From positions 1-36,990 of the forward strand of contig PKRH01000015.1 of NCBI GenBank assembly GCA_017577565.1: 36,990 nt of DNA. Direction: 5' to 3'. This document shows, piece by piece, positions 1 to 8,427 of the stretch (within the stretch, counting starts at the first letter, position 1; the number at the start of each line of letters is the position of its first letter). The notes under the pieces were generated by a model. That model was not told where the DNA came from, did no database searches, and saw only the letters and a program-made list of their open reading frames with translations. Source of the stretch: Thermoanaerobacterales bacterium. Its GTDB lineage: Bacteria; Actinomycetota; Acidimicrobiia; Acidimicrobiales; JACDCH01. Position numbers and translations under genes: made by a program.

Positions 1-5
1 CGTGA

Positions 6-2759
6 GTGGCGCGGGGGGGTGGGAACGAGAACCCCGACGGCGGCGACCCGCGGCTGGGGCGGCACGGCGGGGTCGTCGGCGAGCTGGGCGCGGTGGGCGC
101 GGGCCCCCCGCTGAGGGGGCAGCTGCGCCACCCATCGGCGACCGCACTATACCGGGCCGGCCGCCAGGCCGAGGCGCTGCGGGTGCTCGACGACGCGGCC
201 CGCACGCTGCGCGACCAGCTCGGCATCGACCCCGGTCAGCCCCTGCGCGACCTCGAGGTCGCGATCCTCAACCACGACCCCGCGCTCGACCTGGTGCCCG
301 AGGCCCCGGCGCGGGCGGCCGCCCCGGCACCGGCCGCGGCGGTGGACGGCGCGGCCGCGGCGCCGGCGGCCCCCACCCGCCCGGCGCTCGTCGGCCGCGA
401 GGGCGAGCTGCGCCAGGCGCTCGCCGCGCTGGACGAGGCCCGGGACGGCCGGCGCATCGTGCTGGTCGAGGGCGAGCCCGGCATCGGCAAGACGCGGCTG
501 GTCGAGGAGCTCGCCGCGACCGCCGCCGCCCGGGGCGCCGCCGTGCACTGGGGCCGGGCCTTCGAGGGCGGGGCCACCCCGGCGTTCTGGCCCTGGCTGC
601 CGCCGTTGCGGGCCCTCGTCGCCGAGGCCGGGGGCGCGGCCGTGCCGCCCGAGCTGGCGGCGCTGGTCGAGACGAGCGGGGAGGAGTCCGCCGCGGCCGA
701 CGCCCTCGGCGCCCGCTTCCGGTTGTTCGACGCCGTCGTCGCGCTGCTCCGGGCCGCGTCCGGCCGCCGGCCGCTGGTCCTGGTGCTCGACGACCTGCAG
801 TGGGCGGACCTGCCCTCCCTCGAGCTGCTCGGGTTCGTCGCCAGCGCCGACGCCCTGGCCGGCGCCCCGATCCTCCTCGCCTGCACGGTGCGCGAGCTGG
901 AGGTCGGCCGCAACGACACCGTGGTCGAGACGCTGGCCACCCTGTCGCGGGCGCCGGCGACCCGGCGCCTCACGCTGCGCGGCCTGCCGCCGGTGGCCGT
1001 CGCCGAGCTGGTCGCCGTCGCCGCCGGGCGGGAGCTGCCCGCCGAGGTGACCGCGGCCATCCAGGAGCGGGCCGAGGGCAACCCGTTCTTCGCCGCCGAG
1101 CTGGCCCGGCTGGCCGCCGACGCCGGCGGGGACGTCGAGGCGCTGGGCGCGGTGTCACCGGGCGGCGACGTGCCCTCGGGCGTGCGCGACGTCGTCCGCC
1201 GCCGGCTGGCCCGGCTGCCGGAGGCGACCCAGCGCCTGCTCGCCGTGGCCGCCGTCGTCGGGCGGGACGTCGAGCTCGCGCTGCTGGCCCGGGCCGCGGG
1301 CCAGGACATCGACGCGGTGGTCGACGACCTCGACCCGGCGGTCGTCCAGCGGCTGCTCGTCCCGGTGCCCGAGCTGACCGGCACGGTCCGCTTCGCCCAC
1401 GCGCTGGTCCGCGAGGTCGTGGTCGACGACGTCTCCGCCCTGCGCCGGGCCCGCACGCACCTGCGGATCGCCGACGCCATCGCCGCGACCGCGGCGGACG
1501 ACGACGACGCCGCCGAGATCCTGGCCGAGCACCTGTGGGCCGCGGCGCCGGTGGGCGTCGGGCAGCGGGCGGCCGAGGCGCTCGAGCGGGCCGCGGAGGT
1601 GGCGGTCCGGCGCTTCGCCTTCGAGGCGGCGGAGGGGATGCTCGAGCGGGCGGTGCAGCTCCGGCGCAGCGCCGCCGGCGCCGCCGAGGGCGTCCAGCCC
1701 GAGCTCACCGCCGCCTGCCGGCTGCTGTCGCTGCAGCGGTCGCTCCACGGCTACGCCAGCGTCGGCGGCTCCCCGCTGCTGCGGCGGGCGATCGAGCTGG
1801 CCCGGCGGGCCGGCGACGACGAGGTCCTGGCCCGCCTGCTGTGGACCGAGTGGGCCGCCCACGACAGCCGGTGCGACGTCGAGCGGTCGCTGGCCCTGGC
1901 CGAGCGGCTCCACGCCCTCGGCGAGGGGTCCGACATCCCGCTCGTGCGGGTGGCGGGCCTGGCCTCGCTCGGCGTCGCCCGCTGGCACCGGGGCCGGATC
2001 GCCGAGGCGGCGGCGCTGCTCGACGCCGCGGTCGCGGCGGCGCGGGGCGCGCCGCCGCCGGCGATGAGCATGGGCCTCGACCTCGAGGTCATGCTGCTGC
2101 CGGTCCCGTTCAGCCACCACCTGCACGTGCTGGTCGGCGACCTCGGCCCGCCGGAGGGCGAGGCCGCCTTCGAGGCGCTCGCCGGCGCCGCCCCCGACCG
2201 CTACGCCATCCCCATCGTCGAGATGCTGGCGGCGGCGGCCGCGCTGCTGGTGGGCGAGCCGGCCTGGGCCGAGCGGGCCGCCCGGCGGGGCGTCGAGGCC
2301 GACCCCGAGTCGCGCTTCACGTTCTGGGGGCGGGGCCTGCAGGCCTTCCTGGCCGCGGCGCGGGTCGAGCTGGGCGACGTCGAGGCCGGCCTGCCGCGGC
2401 TCGACGAGGCGGTCGACGCCTTCGTCGGCGCCGGCGGCCGCACCGGCGTGCCGGTCCACCTGGCCACCCGGGCGGCGGGCCTCGTGGCCGCCGGGCGGCT
2501 CGACGAGGCCGCGGCGGCCGTGGCGGACGCCCACCGGGAGGTCGAGGCGCTGGGCGAGCGCTACGCCGTGCCGCTGGTGCTCGAGGCCGAGGCCCGCCTG
2601 CGGGTGGCCCGCGGGGACCCGGACGCCGCCGCCGACCTGCTGGGGCGGGCCGTCGAGGAGGCCCGGGCCCAGGGGGCCCGGGCGGTGGCGGCGCGGGTCG
2701 AGCGGGTCGCCGGGGGGCTCGGGGTCGAGCCCCGGCCCCCCGGCGGCACCGCCGGCTGA
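6..2759 (+). CDS. BTAD/AAA-ATPase transcriptional regulator, N-terminus missing or disrupted
   Basis: The product is a large signal-transduction ATPase of the SARP/AfsR type. Residues about 14-95 match the end of a bacterial transcriptional activator (BTAD) domain, including ALYRAGRQAEALRVL. An AAA module follows, with Walker A GEPGIGKT at residues 156-163 and Walker B-like LVLVLDDLQWAD near 258-269. The remaining ~600 residues are helical, Ala/Glu-rich TPR-like sequence. There is no C-terminal LuxR helix-turn-helix, so DNA binding would need an N-terminal winged helix, and none is present here. An in-frame TGA at 3-5 sits directly before the first GTG, and the first ~45 residues are poorly conserved beside a G7 run at 13-19. 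The gene is therefore either cut by the window edge with a sequence error, or truly truncated. Its target genes are unknown. Confidence 0.8.
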   Translation: MARGGGNENPDGGDPRLGRHGGVVGELGAVGAGPPLRGQLRHPSATALYRAGRQAEALRVLDDAARTLRDQLGIDPGQPLRDLEVAILNHDPALDLVPEAPARAAAPAPAAAVDGAAAAPAAPTRPALVGREGELRQALAALDEARDGRRIVLVEGEPGIGKTRLVEELAATAAARGAAVHWGRAFEGGATPAFWPWLPPLRALVAEAGGAAVPPELAALVETSGEESAAADALGARFRLFDAVVALLRAASGRRPLVLVLDDLQWADLPSLELLGFVASADALAGAPILLACTVRELEVGRNDTVVETLATLSRAPATRRLTLRGLPPVAVAELVAVAAGRELPAEVTAAIQERAEGNPFFAAELARLAADAGGDVEALGAVSPGGDVPSGVRDVVRRRLARLPEATQRLLAVAAVVGRDVELALLARAAGQDIDAVVDDLDPAVVQRLLVPVPELTGTVRFAHALVREVVVDDVSALRRARTHLRIADAIAATAADDDDAAEILAEHLWAAAPVGVGQRAAEALERAAEVAVRRFAFEAAEGMLERAVQLRRSAAGAAEGVQPELTAACRLLSLQRSLHGYASVGGSPLLRRAIELARRAGDDEVLARLLWTEWAAHDSRCDVERSLALAERLHALGEGSDIPLVRVAGLASLGVARWHRGRIAEAAALLDAAVAAARGAPPPAMSMGLDLEVMLLPVPFSHHLHVLVGDLGPPEGEAAFEALAGAAPDRYAIPIVEMLAAAAALLVGEPAWAERAARRGVEADPESRFTFWGRGLQAFLAAARVELGDVEAGLPRLDEAVDAFVGAGGRTGVPVHLATRAAGLVAAGRLDEAAAAVADAHREVEALGERYAVPLVLEAEARLRVARGDPDAAADLLGRAVEEARAQGARAVAARVERVAGGLGVEPRPPGGTAG

Positions 2760-2770
2760 GGGAGGGAGGT

Positions 2771-2806
2771 GCCCCCCGCCGAGTCCGCCGTCACTCAGCG
2801 GGGGGC
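2771..2806. terminator. Bidirectional terminator-like hairpin
   Basis: A 14-bp stem with one mismatch (arms 2771-2784 and 2793-2806, loop of 8 nt) lies between the convergent regulator and LLM oxidoreductase genes and covers the latter's stop codon. In the minus-strand RNA the mismatch becomes a G-U pair. There is no T-tract. Confidence 0.55.
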
Positions 2807-3697
2807 GAGTCGACGCTCCCGGCGGGCGGGGAGACCCGCCGGAAGCGCCGGATCGGCCCCTGCCTGCAGCGGTGGCGGGGTGACGTCGACGGCCTCGGCG
2901 ATCCGGGCGTACACGTCGAGCGCGGTGTCCAGCCCGTGGTCGCCCTGCAGGCAGAGGATCGTCTCGTGGGCGCCGGCCCGGCCGGTGTCCGCGACGTCCG
3001 CGGCCACCTGCTCGACGGTGCCGGCGTAGGCGGGGCGGTCGCCCTCCAGCGGCTGGTCGGTGATGCGCAGGTCGGCGCGCACGACCAGCTCCAGGGCGTC
3101 GGGGTCGCGGCCGTGGCGGGCGGCGAGGTCGCGCACCCGGGCCCACAGGGGGCCCAGCTGCTCGATGGGCAGCCCGGCCGGGTTCCAGCCGTCGGCGCGG
3201 CGGGCGACGCGGTCGAGCCCCTCGGGCGTCGAGGCGGCGAGCAGGATCGGCGGGCGGGGCCGGGCGGGGTGCTCGTCGTGGCCCGGGTCCCAGGTCCGGC
3301 CGATGACGTCGAGGGCGTCGTCGAGGCGGCGCCCGAGCTCGGCGTCGTCGACGCCGACCGCGGCGAGCTCGGCGGGCGTGGCGTCGAGGCCGAGGCCGAT
3401 CGTGAGGCGGCCGTCGGAGAGGACGTCCAGCGAGGCGAGCGACCGGGCGAGCAGCGCGGGGCGGTACCAGGGGGCGACGAGGACGCTCGTCCCCAGCCGC
3501 ACCCGGGAGGTCACCGCGGCGGCGTAGCTCAGCGCGCACAGCGGGTCGAGGCTGGCGTCGCCGGCACGGCCGCCGTCCAGGCGGTCGTGCACCCAGACGG
3601 ATGCGTAGCCGACCTGCTCGGCCGCGGTGGCGGCCGAGCGGACGGAGGCCGGGTCCGCGAGGCGGCCGGTCTGGGCGAGGGAGACGCCGAGTCTCAT
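2795..3697 (-). CDS. LLM-class flavin (F420-dependent type) oxidoreductase
   Basis: This 300-residue protein belongs to the luciferase-like monooxygenase family, a TIM-barrel fold that in actinobacteria commonly uses coenzyme F420. Visible family features are the opening MRLGVSLAQTGRL, the strand GYASVWVHDRL, the RVRLGTSVLVAPWYRPALLA block, LDVLSDGRLTIGLGLD, and the late RRADGWNPAG segment. The ATG at 3697 is chosen because GGAGG lies about 8 nt upstream on the minus strand and the protein begins at the usual position; the longer open frame upstream is only a GC-rich extension. It is transcribed divergently from the alcohol dehydrogenase across about 170 bp. The substrate cannot be predicted. 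F420 rather than FMN use is inferred from the family. Confidence 0.88.
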   Translation of the reverse strand: MRLGVSLAQTGRLADPASVRSAATAAEQVGYASVWVHDRLDGGRAGDASLDPLCALSYAAAVTSRVRLGTSVLVAPWYRPALLARSLASLDVLSDGRLTIGLGLDATPAELAAVGVDDAELGRRLDDALDVIGRTWDPGHDEHPARPRPPILLAASTPEGLDRVARRADGWNPAGLPIEQLGPLWARVRDLAARHGRDPDALELVVRADLRITDQPLEGDRPAYAGTVEQVAADVADTGRAGAHETILCLQGDHGLDTALDVYARIAEAVDVTPPPLQAGADPALPAGLPARRERRLAPR

Positions 3698-3868
3698 GCG
3701 TGGTGTCCTCCAGCAGGTGCGGCGGGTGTCGAGGCATTTGTGCCCCGGCGCGCTCGCCGCCCGCTTGACGGTCGCTTGCAGCGCCGTTGCCAGCGCCGGA
3801 CCGGGGCCGGCCCTCCCGCTGGCGGTCACCCGGCGACCCCGGCACGATGGGCCGCCGTGCGGGGGACG

Positions 3869-4894
3869 ATGACCGCCTACCGGCTCGTGCGCTGGGGGGA
3901 GCCGCCGCAGCTCACCGAGGTGCCGGTGCCCGAGCCGGGCCCGGGGGAGGTCCTGGTCGAGGTGGCGGCCACGGGCCTGTGCCACTCCGACCTCGACATG
4001 GCCCGCATGCCCGGCGAGGTCGGCGAGGCGCTGGGGTGGCGGCTGCCGTTCACCCTCGGCCACGAGGTCGCCGGCCACGTCGCCGCCCTGGGGCCGGGGG
4101 TCGACGGGCCCCCGCCGGGCGCGGCGGTCGTGCTGGTGTCGCCCGCGTCGTGCGGGGCGTGCGACGCCTGCCGGCGGGGCCGGGACAGCGCCTGCCCGCA
4201 CGGCACGGCCGGACGCGGCTACGGGCGCGACGGCGGCCTGGCCCGCTACGTCACGGCACCGGCACGTTCCGTCGTCCCCTTGGTCGACGGCGTCGACCCC
4301 GTGGCCGCCGCCCCGCTCACCGACGCCGGTGCCACCGCCCACCACGCCGTGGACCGGGTGGCCCCCCGCCTGGAGGCCGGCTCGACGGCCGTGGTCGTCG
4401 GGGTCGGCGGGGTGGGGGCGTTCGCCGTGCAGATCCTGCGGGCCCGGACGCCGGCCCGGGTCGTGGCGGTCGACGTCGACCCCGTGCGCCGGGAGGTGGC
4501 CGCCGGCCTCGGCGCCGACGAGGTGCTGCCCGACGTCGGGGCGCTCGCCGGGCTCGGCGGCGCCGAGGTCGTGCTCGACGTCGTGGGCACCGACGCCACG
4601 ATCGCGGCCGGGCTCGCCGCGGTGCGGCCGTGGGGCGCGTTCGGGCTCGTCGGCGCCGGCGGCGGCACGTTCCGGCGCCCCTGGTTCGGGGGGCTGCCGA
4701 GAGATGCGGAGATCTTCACATTCCAGGGCTCGTCGATCGCCGACCTGCACGCGGTCGTGGCGCTGGCGGCGGCCGGGGCCGTGCGCAGCGAGGTCGAGGA
4801 GTGGCCGTTGTCCCAGGTCACGGCGGCCTACGCCGCGCTGGCCCGGGGCGGGTTGCGGGGCCGGATCGTCGTCGTGCCCGACGACGGTGCGTGA
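3869..4894 (+). CDS. Zinc-dependent alcohol dehydrogenase (MDR family)
   Basis: This 341-residue medium-chain dehydrogenase/reductase probably interconverts alcohols and aldehydes or ketones with NAD(P). Catalytic-zinc residues are visible as Cys38 in GLCHSD and His65-Glu66 in GHEVAGHV. The structural-zinc loop carries Cys95, Cys98, Cys101 and Cys109. The Rossmann nucleotide-binding motif GVGGVG lies near residue 178. The ATG at 3869 follows a GGGGGA stretch at 3861-3866 and gives the expected N-terminus; the frame stays open far upstream without homology. The substrate is unknown. It is divergent from the LLM oxidoreductase, so the two might share a catabolic role, but nothing in the sequence proves it. 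Confidence 0.9.
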   Translation: MTAYRLVRWGEPPQLTEVPVPEPGPGEVLVEVAATGLCHSDLDMARMPGEVGEALGWRLPFTLGHEVAGHVAALGPGVDGPPPGAAVVLVSPASCGACDACRRGRDSACPHGTAGRGYGRDGGLARYVTAPARSVVPLVDGVDPVAAAPLTDAGATAHHAVDRVAPRLEAGSTAVVVGVGGVGAFAVQILRARTPARVVAVDVDPVRREVAAGLGADEVLPDVGALAGLGGAEVVLDVVGTDATIAAGLAAVRPWGAFGLVGAGGGTFRRPWFGGLPRDAEIFTFQGSSIADLHAVVALAAAGAVRSEVEEWPLSQVTAAYAALARGGLRGRIVVVPDDGA

Positions 4895-4957
4895 GGGATC
4901 GGCCGCAGGCGGCGGCCGCCGGCCCGTCCCGGGCCCCGAGCCGCAGCCGGCGGCCGT

Positions 4958-4985
4958 TTGACGTCCCGCCCGGGACCGTTAACGT
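4958..4985 (+). promoter_or_regulatory. Sigma70-type promoter for gpgS
   Basis: TTGACG (4958-4963) and TAACGT (4980-4985) are separated by 16 nt, about 36 nt before the gpgS ATG. The -35/-10 match is good, and this is the only evident promoter in the 124-bp gap after the dehydrogenase gene. Confidence 0.6.
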
Positions 4986-5021
4986 GCGCGTTGACCCCCC
5001 GGCTCGTGACCCGAACGGTTG

Positions 5022-6122
5022 ATGCCCCCCCGCCGACCGCGCCTGCGATCCGCCTCCGCCGGCCGCTCAGCGTCGATCGCCACGCACCACTACCGTGACA
5101 TCGCGCTGCGCGACCTCGTCGCGGCCAAGGACGGGCACGTCGTGTCGGTCTGCATCCCGGCCCACGACGAGGCCGTCACCGTGGGGTGGGTCGTCTACCG
5201 CCTGCGCCGGTTCCTCGTCGACCGGCTGGGCCTGGTCGACGAGGTCATCGTCATCGACGACCACTCGACCGACGACACGGCCGCGGTGGCGGCCGCGGAG
5301 GGCGCCCGCGTCGTGTCGGCGGCGGACGTGCTGCCGGAGATCGCCGGGTCCCGGGGCAAGGGTGAGGCGCTGTGGCGGTCGCTGCACGTCGCGCGCGGCG
5401 ACATCGTGCTGTGGTGCGACGCCGACATCGCCGACATCGGGTCCCGCTTCGTCATCGGCCTGCTCGGCCCGCTGCTGACCGACCCGGAGATCAGCTTCGT
5501 CAAGGGGTTCTACGAGCGGCCCCGCCACGGCGAGGTGGGCGGCGGCCGGACGACCGAGCTGATGGCCCGGCCGGTCATCGCCACCCTGTTCCCCCACCTC
5601 TCCTCGATCGTGCAGCCGCTCTCCGGCGAGTTCGGCGGCCGCCGGCAGCTGCTCGAGCAGCTGCCGTTCGTGCGGGGGTACGGCGTCGACCTCGGCCTGC
5701 TCATCGACGTCGCCGAGGCGGTCGGCACCCGGGGCATCGCCCAGGTCGACCTGGGCCGGCGGGTGCACCGCAACCGCAGCCTGGACGACCTGGGCCCGCA
5801 GGCGCTCGTCGTGCTGCAGACCGCGCTGCAGCGGGCCGGCGTCCCCTTCCAGAACCCGTCCACGCTGCTGCGGCCCGGCCACCCCCCGCTGGTGCGCTGG
5901 TTCGGCGAGCTGCCGCCGCTGGCCTCGCTGCCCGACCGCTACCGGCCGGCCCGGCCGGCCGCCGGGGCGGACCACCCGGGCGCGGACCGCGCCGGCGCGC
6001 GCCGGACGGGCGCCGACCACGCCGGCGTCCGCACCACCCGGGCCCGCGCCGGCTCCGGCGCCGCCGGTTCGGGAGCCGCCGGGACGGGGGGCTCGGACGA
6101 CCACGACCCGCTCCCGCTCTGA
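5022..6122 (+). CDS. gpgS: Glucosyl-3-phosphoglycerate synthase
   Basis: This GT81-family, GT-A fold glycosyltransferase should transfer glucose from an NDP-glucose to 3-phosphoglycerate, the first step toward glucosylglycerate and, in mycobacteria, methylglucose lipopolysaccharides. Signatures are VSVCIPAHDEAVTVGWVV, the metal-binding D133-A-D135, RGKGEALWRSL, FVKGFYERP, GGGRTTELMARP, and QPLSGEFGGRR followed by FVRGYGVDLGLLIDVAE. The family is usually about 320-330 residues; this one is 366, with a low-complexity tail after residue ~310 rich in Gly-Ala-Asp and Arg and ending in an acidic patch. ATG 5022 is preferred over the adjacent TTG at 5019; no Shine-Dalgarno is evident. It leads a gpgS, folP2-like, MFS run, and the first two genes are also neighbours in mycobacteria. 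Confidence 0.92.
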   Translation: MPPRRPRLRSASAGRSASIATHHYRDIALRDLVAAKDGHVVSVCIPAHDEAVTVGWVVYRLRRFLVDRLGLVDEVIVIDDHSTDDTAAVAAAEGARVVSAADVLPEIAGSRGKGEALWRSLHVARGDIVLWCDADIADIGSRFVIGLLGPLLTDPEISFVKGFYERPRHGEVGGGRTTELMARPVIATLFPHLSSIVQPLSGEFGGRRQLLEQLPFVRGYGVDLGLLIDVAEAVGTRGIAQVDLGRRVHRNRSLDDLGPQALVVLQTALQRAGVPFQNPSTLLRPGHPPLVRWFGELPPLASLPDRYRPARPAAGADHPGADRAGARRTGADHAGVRTTRARAGSGAAGSGAAGTGGSDDHDPLPL

Positions 6123-6142
6123 GGACGGCCCGGGCGCCCCGT

Positions 6143-6148
6143 TACGGT
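6143..6148 (+). promoter_or_regulatory. -10 element, likely leaderless start of folP2-like gene
   Basis: TACGGT ends 7 nt before the GTG at 6156, placing the predicted transcription start at or next to the start codon. Confidence 0.45.
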
Positions 6149-6155
6149 GAGGCGC

Positions 6156-7088
6156 GTGAGCCGGCCACCGACCCTGATCGTGCGCGGGCGCGAGCTCGAC
6201 CTCGCCGAGCCCGTGCTCATGGGCATCGTCAACGCCAGCCCCGACTCGTTCTCCGACCGGGGCGAGACCCGCACCACCGCCGAGCGGGTGGCGCTGGCGC
6301 TCGACCAGGTCGCCCAGGGCGCGGGGATCGTCGACGTCGGCGGGCAGTCGGGCATCACCGGCGTGCCCGAGATCCCGGTGGAGGAGGAGATCGCCCGGGT
6401 GCTGCCGGTGGTCGAGGGCATCCGGGAGGCCGCCCCCGACGTGGTCGTCTCCGTCGACACCTACCGGCCGGCGGTGGTCGAGGCCGTCCTCGAGGCGGGG
6501 GCGGCGATCGTCAACGACGTCAGCGGCCTGCTCTACCCCGAGGTCGCCACGCTGGTCGCCGAGGCCGGGGCGGGGCTCGTGCTCATGCACACCCGCGCCC
6601 GGCCCAAGCACAAGGTGCTCGACGACGCCCTCTACGCCGAGGTCGGCGGGGTGACGGCCGACGTGGTCGCCTTCCTGCGCCAGCGGCTGGAGGTCGCGCT
6701 CGAGGCCGGCGTCGACCCCCGGGCCACGATCCTCGACCCCGGGCCGGACTTCGCCAAGACGCCGGCCCAGACGGTCGAGGTGCTGCGCGACCTCGACGCC
6801 GTGGAGGCGATCGGGCGGCCCCTGCTGCTCGCGCTGTCCCGCAAGGACTTCATCGGCGCCATCACCCACCGGCCGCCGCGCGCCCGGCTGGGCGGCACCC
6901 TCGCCGCCGTCGGGCACGTCGCCGACCGCCCCGGCGTGATCCTGCGGGTGCACGACGTGGGGGTCGTCGCCGACTACCTGGCCGTCGCCGCCGTCCTGGC
7001 GGGGCGGCGCGACCTGCCGGCCGGGGCGCGCCTGCCCGAGGAGCTGCGGCGGGAACCGGCTCCCGGTGACGACGACGGGACGGCCTGA
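6156..7088 (+). CDS. Dihydropteroate synthase-family protein, FolP2-like, noncanonical loop 2
   Basis: This 310-residue TIM-barrel protein has the DHPS skeleton: MGIVNASPDSFSD (22-34), SVDT, IVND, LMHTR, DPGPDFAKT, ALSRKDFIG and RVHDV. However, the GGESTRPG loop, which contacts pyrophosphate and p-aminobenzoate in true DHPS, reads GGQSGITG at residues 62-69, so the conserved Thr and Arg are missing. Mycobacterial FolP2 also departs from this loop, is reported to lack DHPS activity, and sits beside gpgS as here. A folate role is therefore doubtful and a function tied to the gpgS pathway is possible. GTG 6156 is chosen because TACGGT lies 7 nt upstream; an in-frame GTG at 6147 is the alternative. 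The gene overlaps the MFS gene by 23 nt. Confidence 0.82.
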   Translation: MSRPPTLIVRGRELDLAEPVLMGIVNASPDSFSDRGETRTTAERVALALDQVAQGAGIVDVGGQSGITGVPEIPVEEEIARVLPVVEGIREAAPDVVVSVDTYRPAVVEAVLEAGAAIVNDVSGLLYPEVATLVAEAGAGLVLMHTRARPKHKVLDDALYAEVGGVTADVVAFLRQRLEVALEAGVDPRATILDPGPDFAKTPAQTVEVLRDLDAVEAIGRPLLLALSRKDFIGAITHRPPRARLGGTLAAVGHVADRPGVILRVHDVGVVADYLAVAAVLAGRRDLPAGARLPEELRREPAPGDDDGTA

Positions 7089-8355
7089 CGGCCCGGGCGC
7101 CGGGCTCCGGCTCCACCGGTGGCTGGGCCGGCCCGTCGTCGGCGTGGCCGTCGCCATGGCGGCCGCCGGGTTCGCGCAGTTCAGCCCGGCCGCCGCGCTG
7201 GCCGACGTGGCCGAGCACTTCGGGCAGCTGCGCGACGGCGGCGACACCGTCGCCGAGCAGGCCGGCCTGCCCGGCACCGTCCTCGGCGCCGGGCTCGCGG
7301 CCATCCGCCTGGCCGCGCTCGCGGCCCTGCCGCTGGCGGCGGTCGCCGACCGGGTCGGCCGCCGCCGGGCGCTGCTCACCTGGGTGACCGTCGGGCTGCT
7401 CACCGTCGTCGCCGCGGCCGCCAGCCCCGGCTACTGGTGGTTCGTCGCCGCCTTCGCGCTGGCCCGCCCGCTGCTCACCGCCACCGACACGGTCGGCGAG
7501 GTCATGGCCGCCGAGCTGACGGGGGCCGAGGACCGGGCCAAGGCGGTGGCGCTGATGTCGGCCGCCTACGGCGTCGGCGCCGGCGTCGTGGCGGTGGTCC
7601 GGGGCGCCGCCGGCGGCGCCCTCGGCTTCCGGGGCGTGTTCGCCCTGGCCCTCGTCCCGCTGGCCGCGGTGTGGGCCACCCGCCGGCTGGTCGTCGAGCC
7701 CGACCGCTACCAGGCCCTCCGGGCCGACGGCGCCCACCGGCCGCCCGCCCTGCGGTCCGTCCCGCCCGAGCTGCGGGGCCGGCTCGCGGTCCTGGCCGCG
7801 GTGGCGTTCGCCAGCGCGCTGGTCACCGGGCCGGTCAACACGTTCGCCTTCGTCTACGCCGAGAACGTGCTCGACGCCGGACCGGCGCTGACCGGCGCCC
7901 TGGTCGTGGCCGCCGGTCCGGTGGGGCTCGCCGGCCTGGTGGTCGGCCGGGTGCTGGCCGACCGGGTCGGCCGCCGCCCGACCTCGGCCGGTGGCCTCGT
8001 CGCCCTGGCGGCCGCCGGCGTGCTGGCCTACTCGGGCGGCCTCGGCGCGCTGGTCGTCGGCTACCTGGCCGGGGTGCTCGTCGGCGCCGCCTACGCCACG
8101 CCGGCCATCACGCTCGGCGCCGAGCTGTTCCCCACGTCCCACCGGTCGTCGATGGCCGGGTGGCTGGTCGTCGCCGGCGTCCTGGGGGCGACGGCGGGGC
8201 TGCTGGTCGTCGGGGCGGTCGCCGACGCCACCGGCAGCTTCGGCCCCGCCACCCTGGCGGTCTGCCTGCCGGCGGCGGCCGCCGCGGCGCTGTTCCTCCT
8301 CCTGCCGGAGACCCGGGGCCTCGAGCTGGAGGAGTCGGCCCCCGAGCCGGCCTGA
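7066..8355 (+). CDS. Major facilitator superfamily transporter
   Basis: This 429-residue integral membrane protein has about 12 predicted transmembrane helices in two halves. Each half carries a form of the MFS loop 2-3 motif: ADRVGRRRALL near residue 95 and ADRVGRRPTSAG near residue 300. A loop of about 45 residues with PDRYQALRADGAHRPPALRS separates the halves. The late TSHRSSMAGWLVV and LLPETRG segments resemble sugar or organic-acid porters. The GTG start lies inside the end of the folP2-like gene, indicating translational coupling. The substrate is unknown; the gpgS neighbourhood would fit a sugar, organic acid or drug, but this is inference. A strong hairpin closes the unit at 8366-8401. 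Confidence 0.88.
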   Translation: MTTTGRPDGPGAGLRLHRWLGRPVVGVAVAMAAAGFAQFSPAAALADVAEHFGQLRDGGDTVAEQAGLPGTVLGAGLAAIRLAALAALPLAAVADRVGRRRALLTWVTVGLLTVVAAAASPGYWWFVAAFALARPLLTATDTVGEVMAAELTGAEDRAKAVALMSAAYGVGAGVVAVVRGAAGGALGFRGVFALALVPLAAVWATRRLVVEPDRYQALRADGAHRPPALRSVPPELRGRLAVLAAVAFASALVTGPVNTFAFVYAENVLDAGPALTGALVVAAGPVGLAGLVVGRVLADRVGRRPTSAGGLVALAAAGVLAYSGGLGALVVGYLAGVLVGAAYATPAITLGAELFPTSHRSSMAGWLVVAGVLGATAGLLVVGAVADATGSFGPATLAVCLPAAAAAALFLLLPETRGLELEESAPEPA

Positions 8356-8365
8356 CGCGCGCCGA

Positions 8366-8401
8366 CCGCGGGATCGGGGGCCGTCGTCCCCGATCCCGCG
8401 G
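8366..8401. terminator. Perfect 14-bp bidirectional terminator-like hairpin
   Basis: CCGCGGGATCGGGG (8366-8379) and its exact complement (8388-8401) enclose an 8-nt loop. It lies between the convergent MFS gene and the left ABC permease. There is no T-tract. Confidence 0.7.
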
Positions 8402-8427
8402 CCGCGTCGCGGCGCGCCCGCCGCCCG

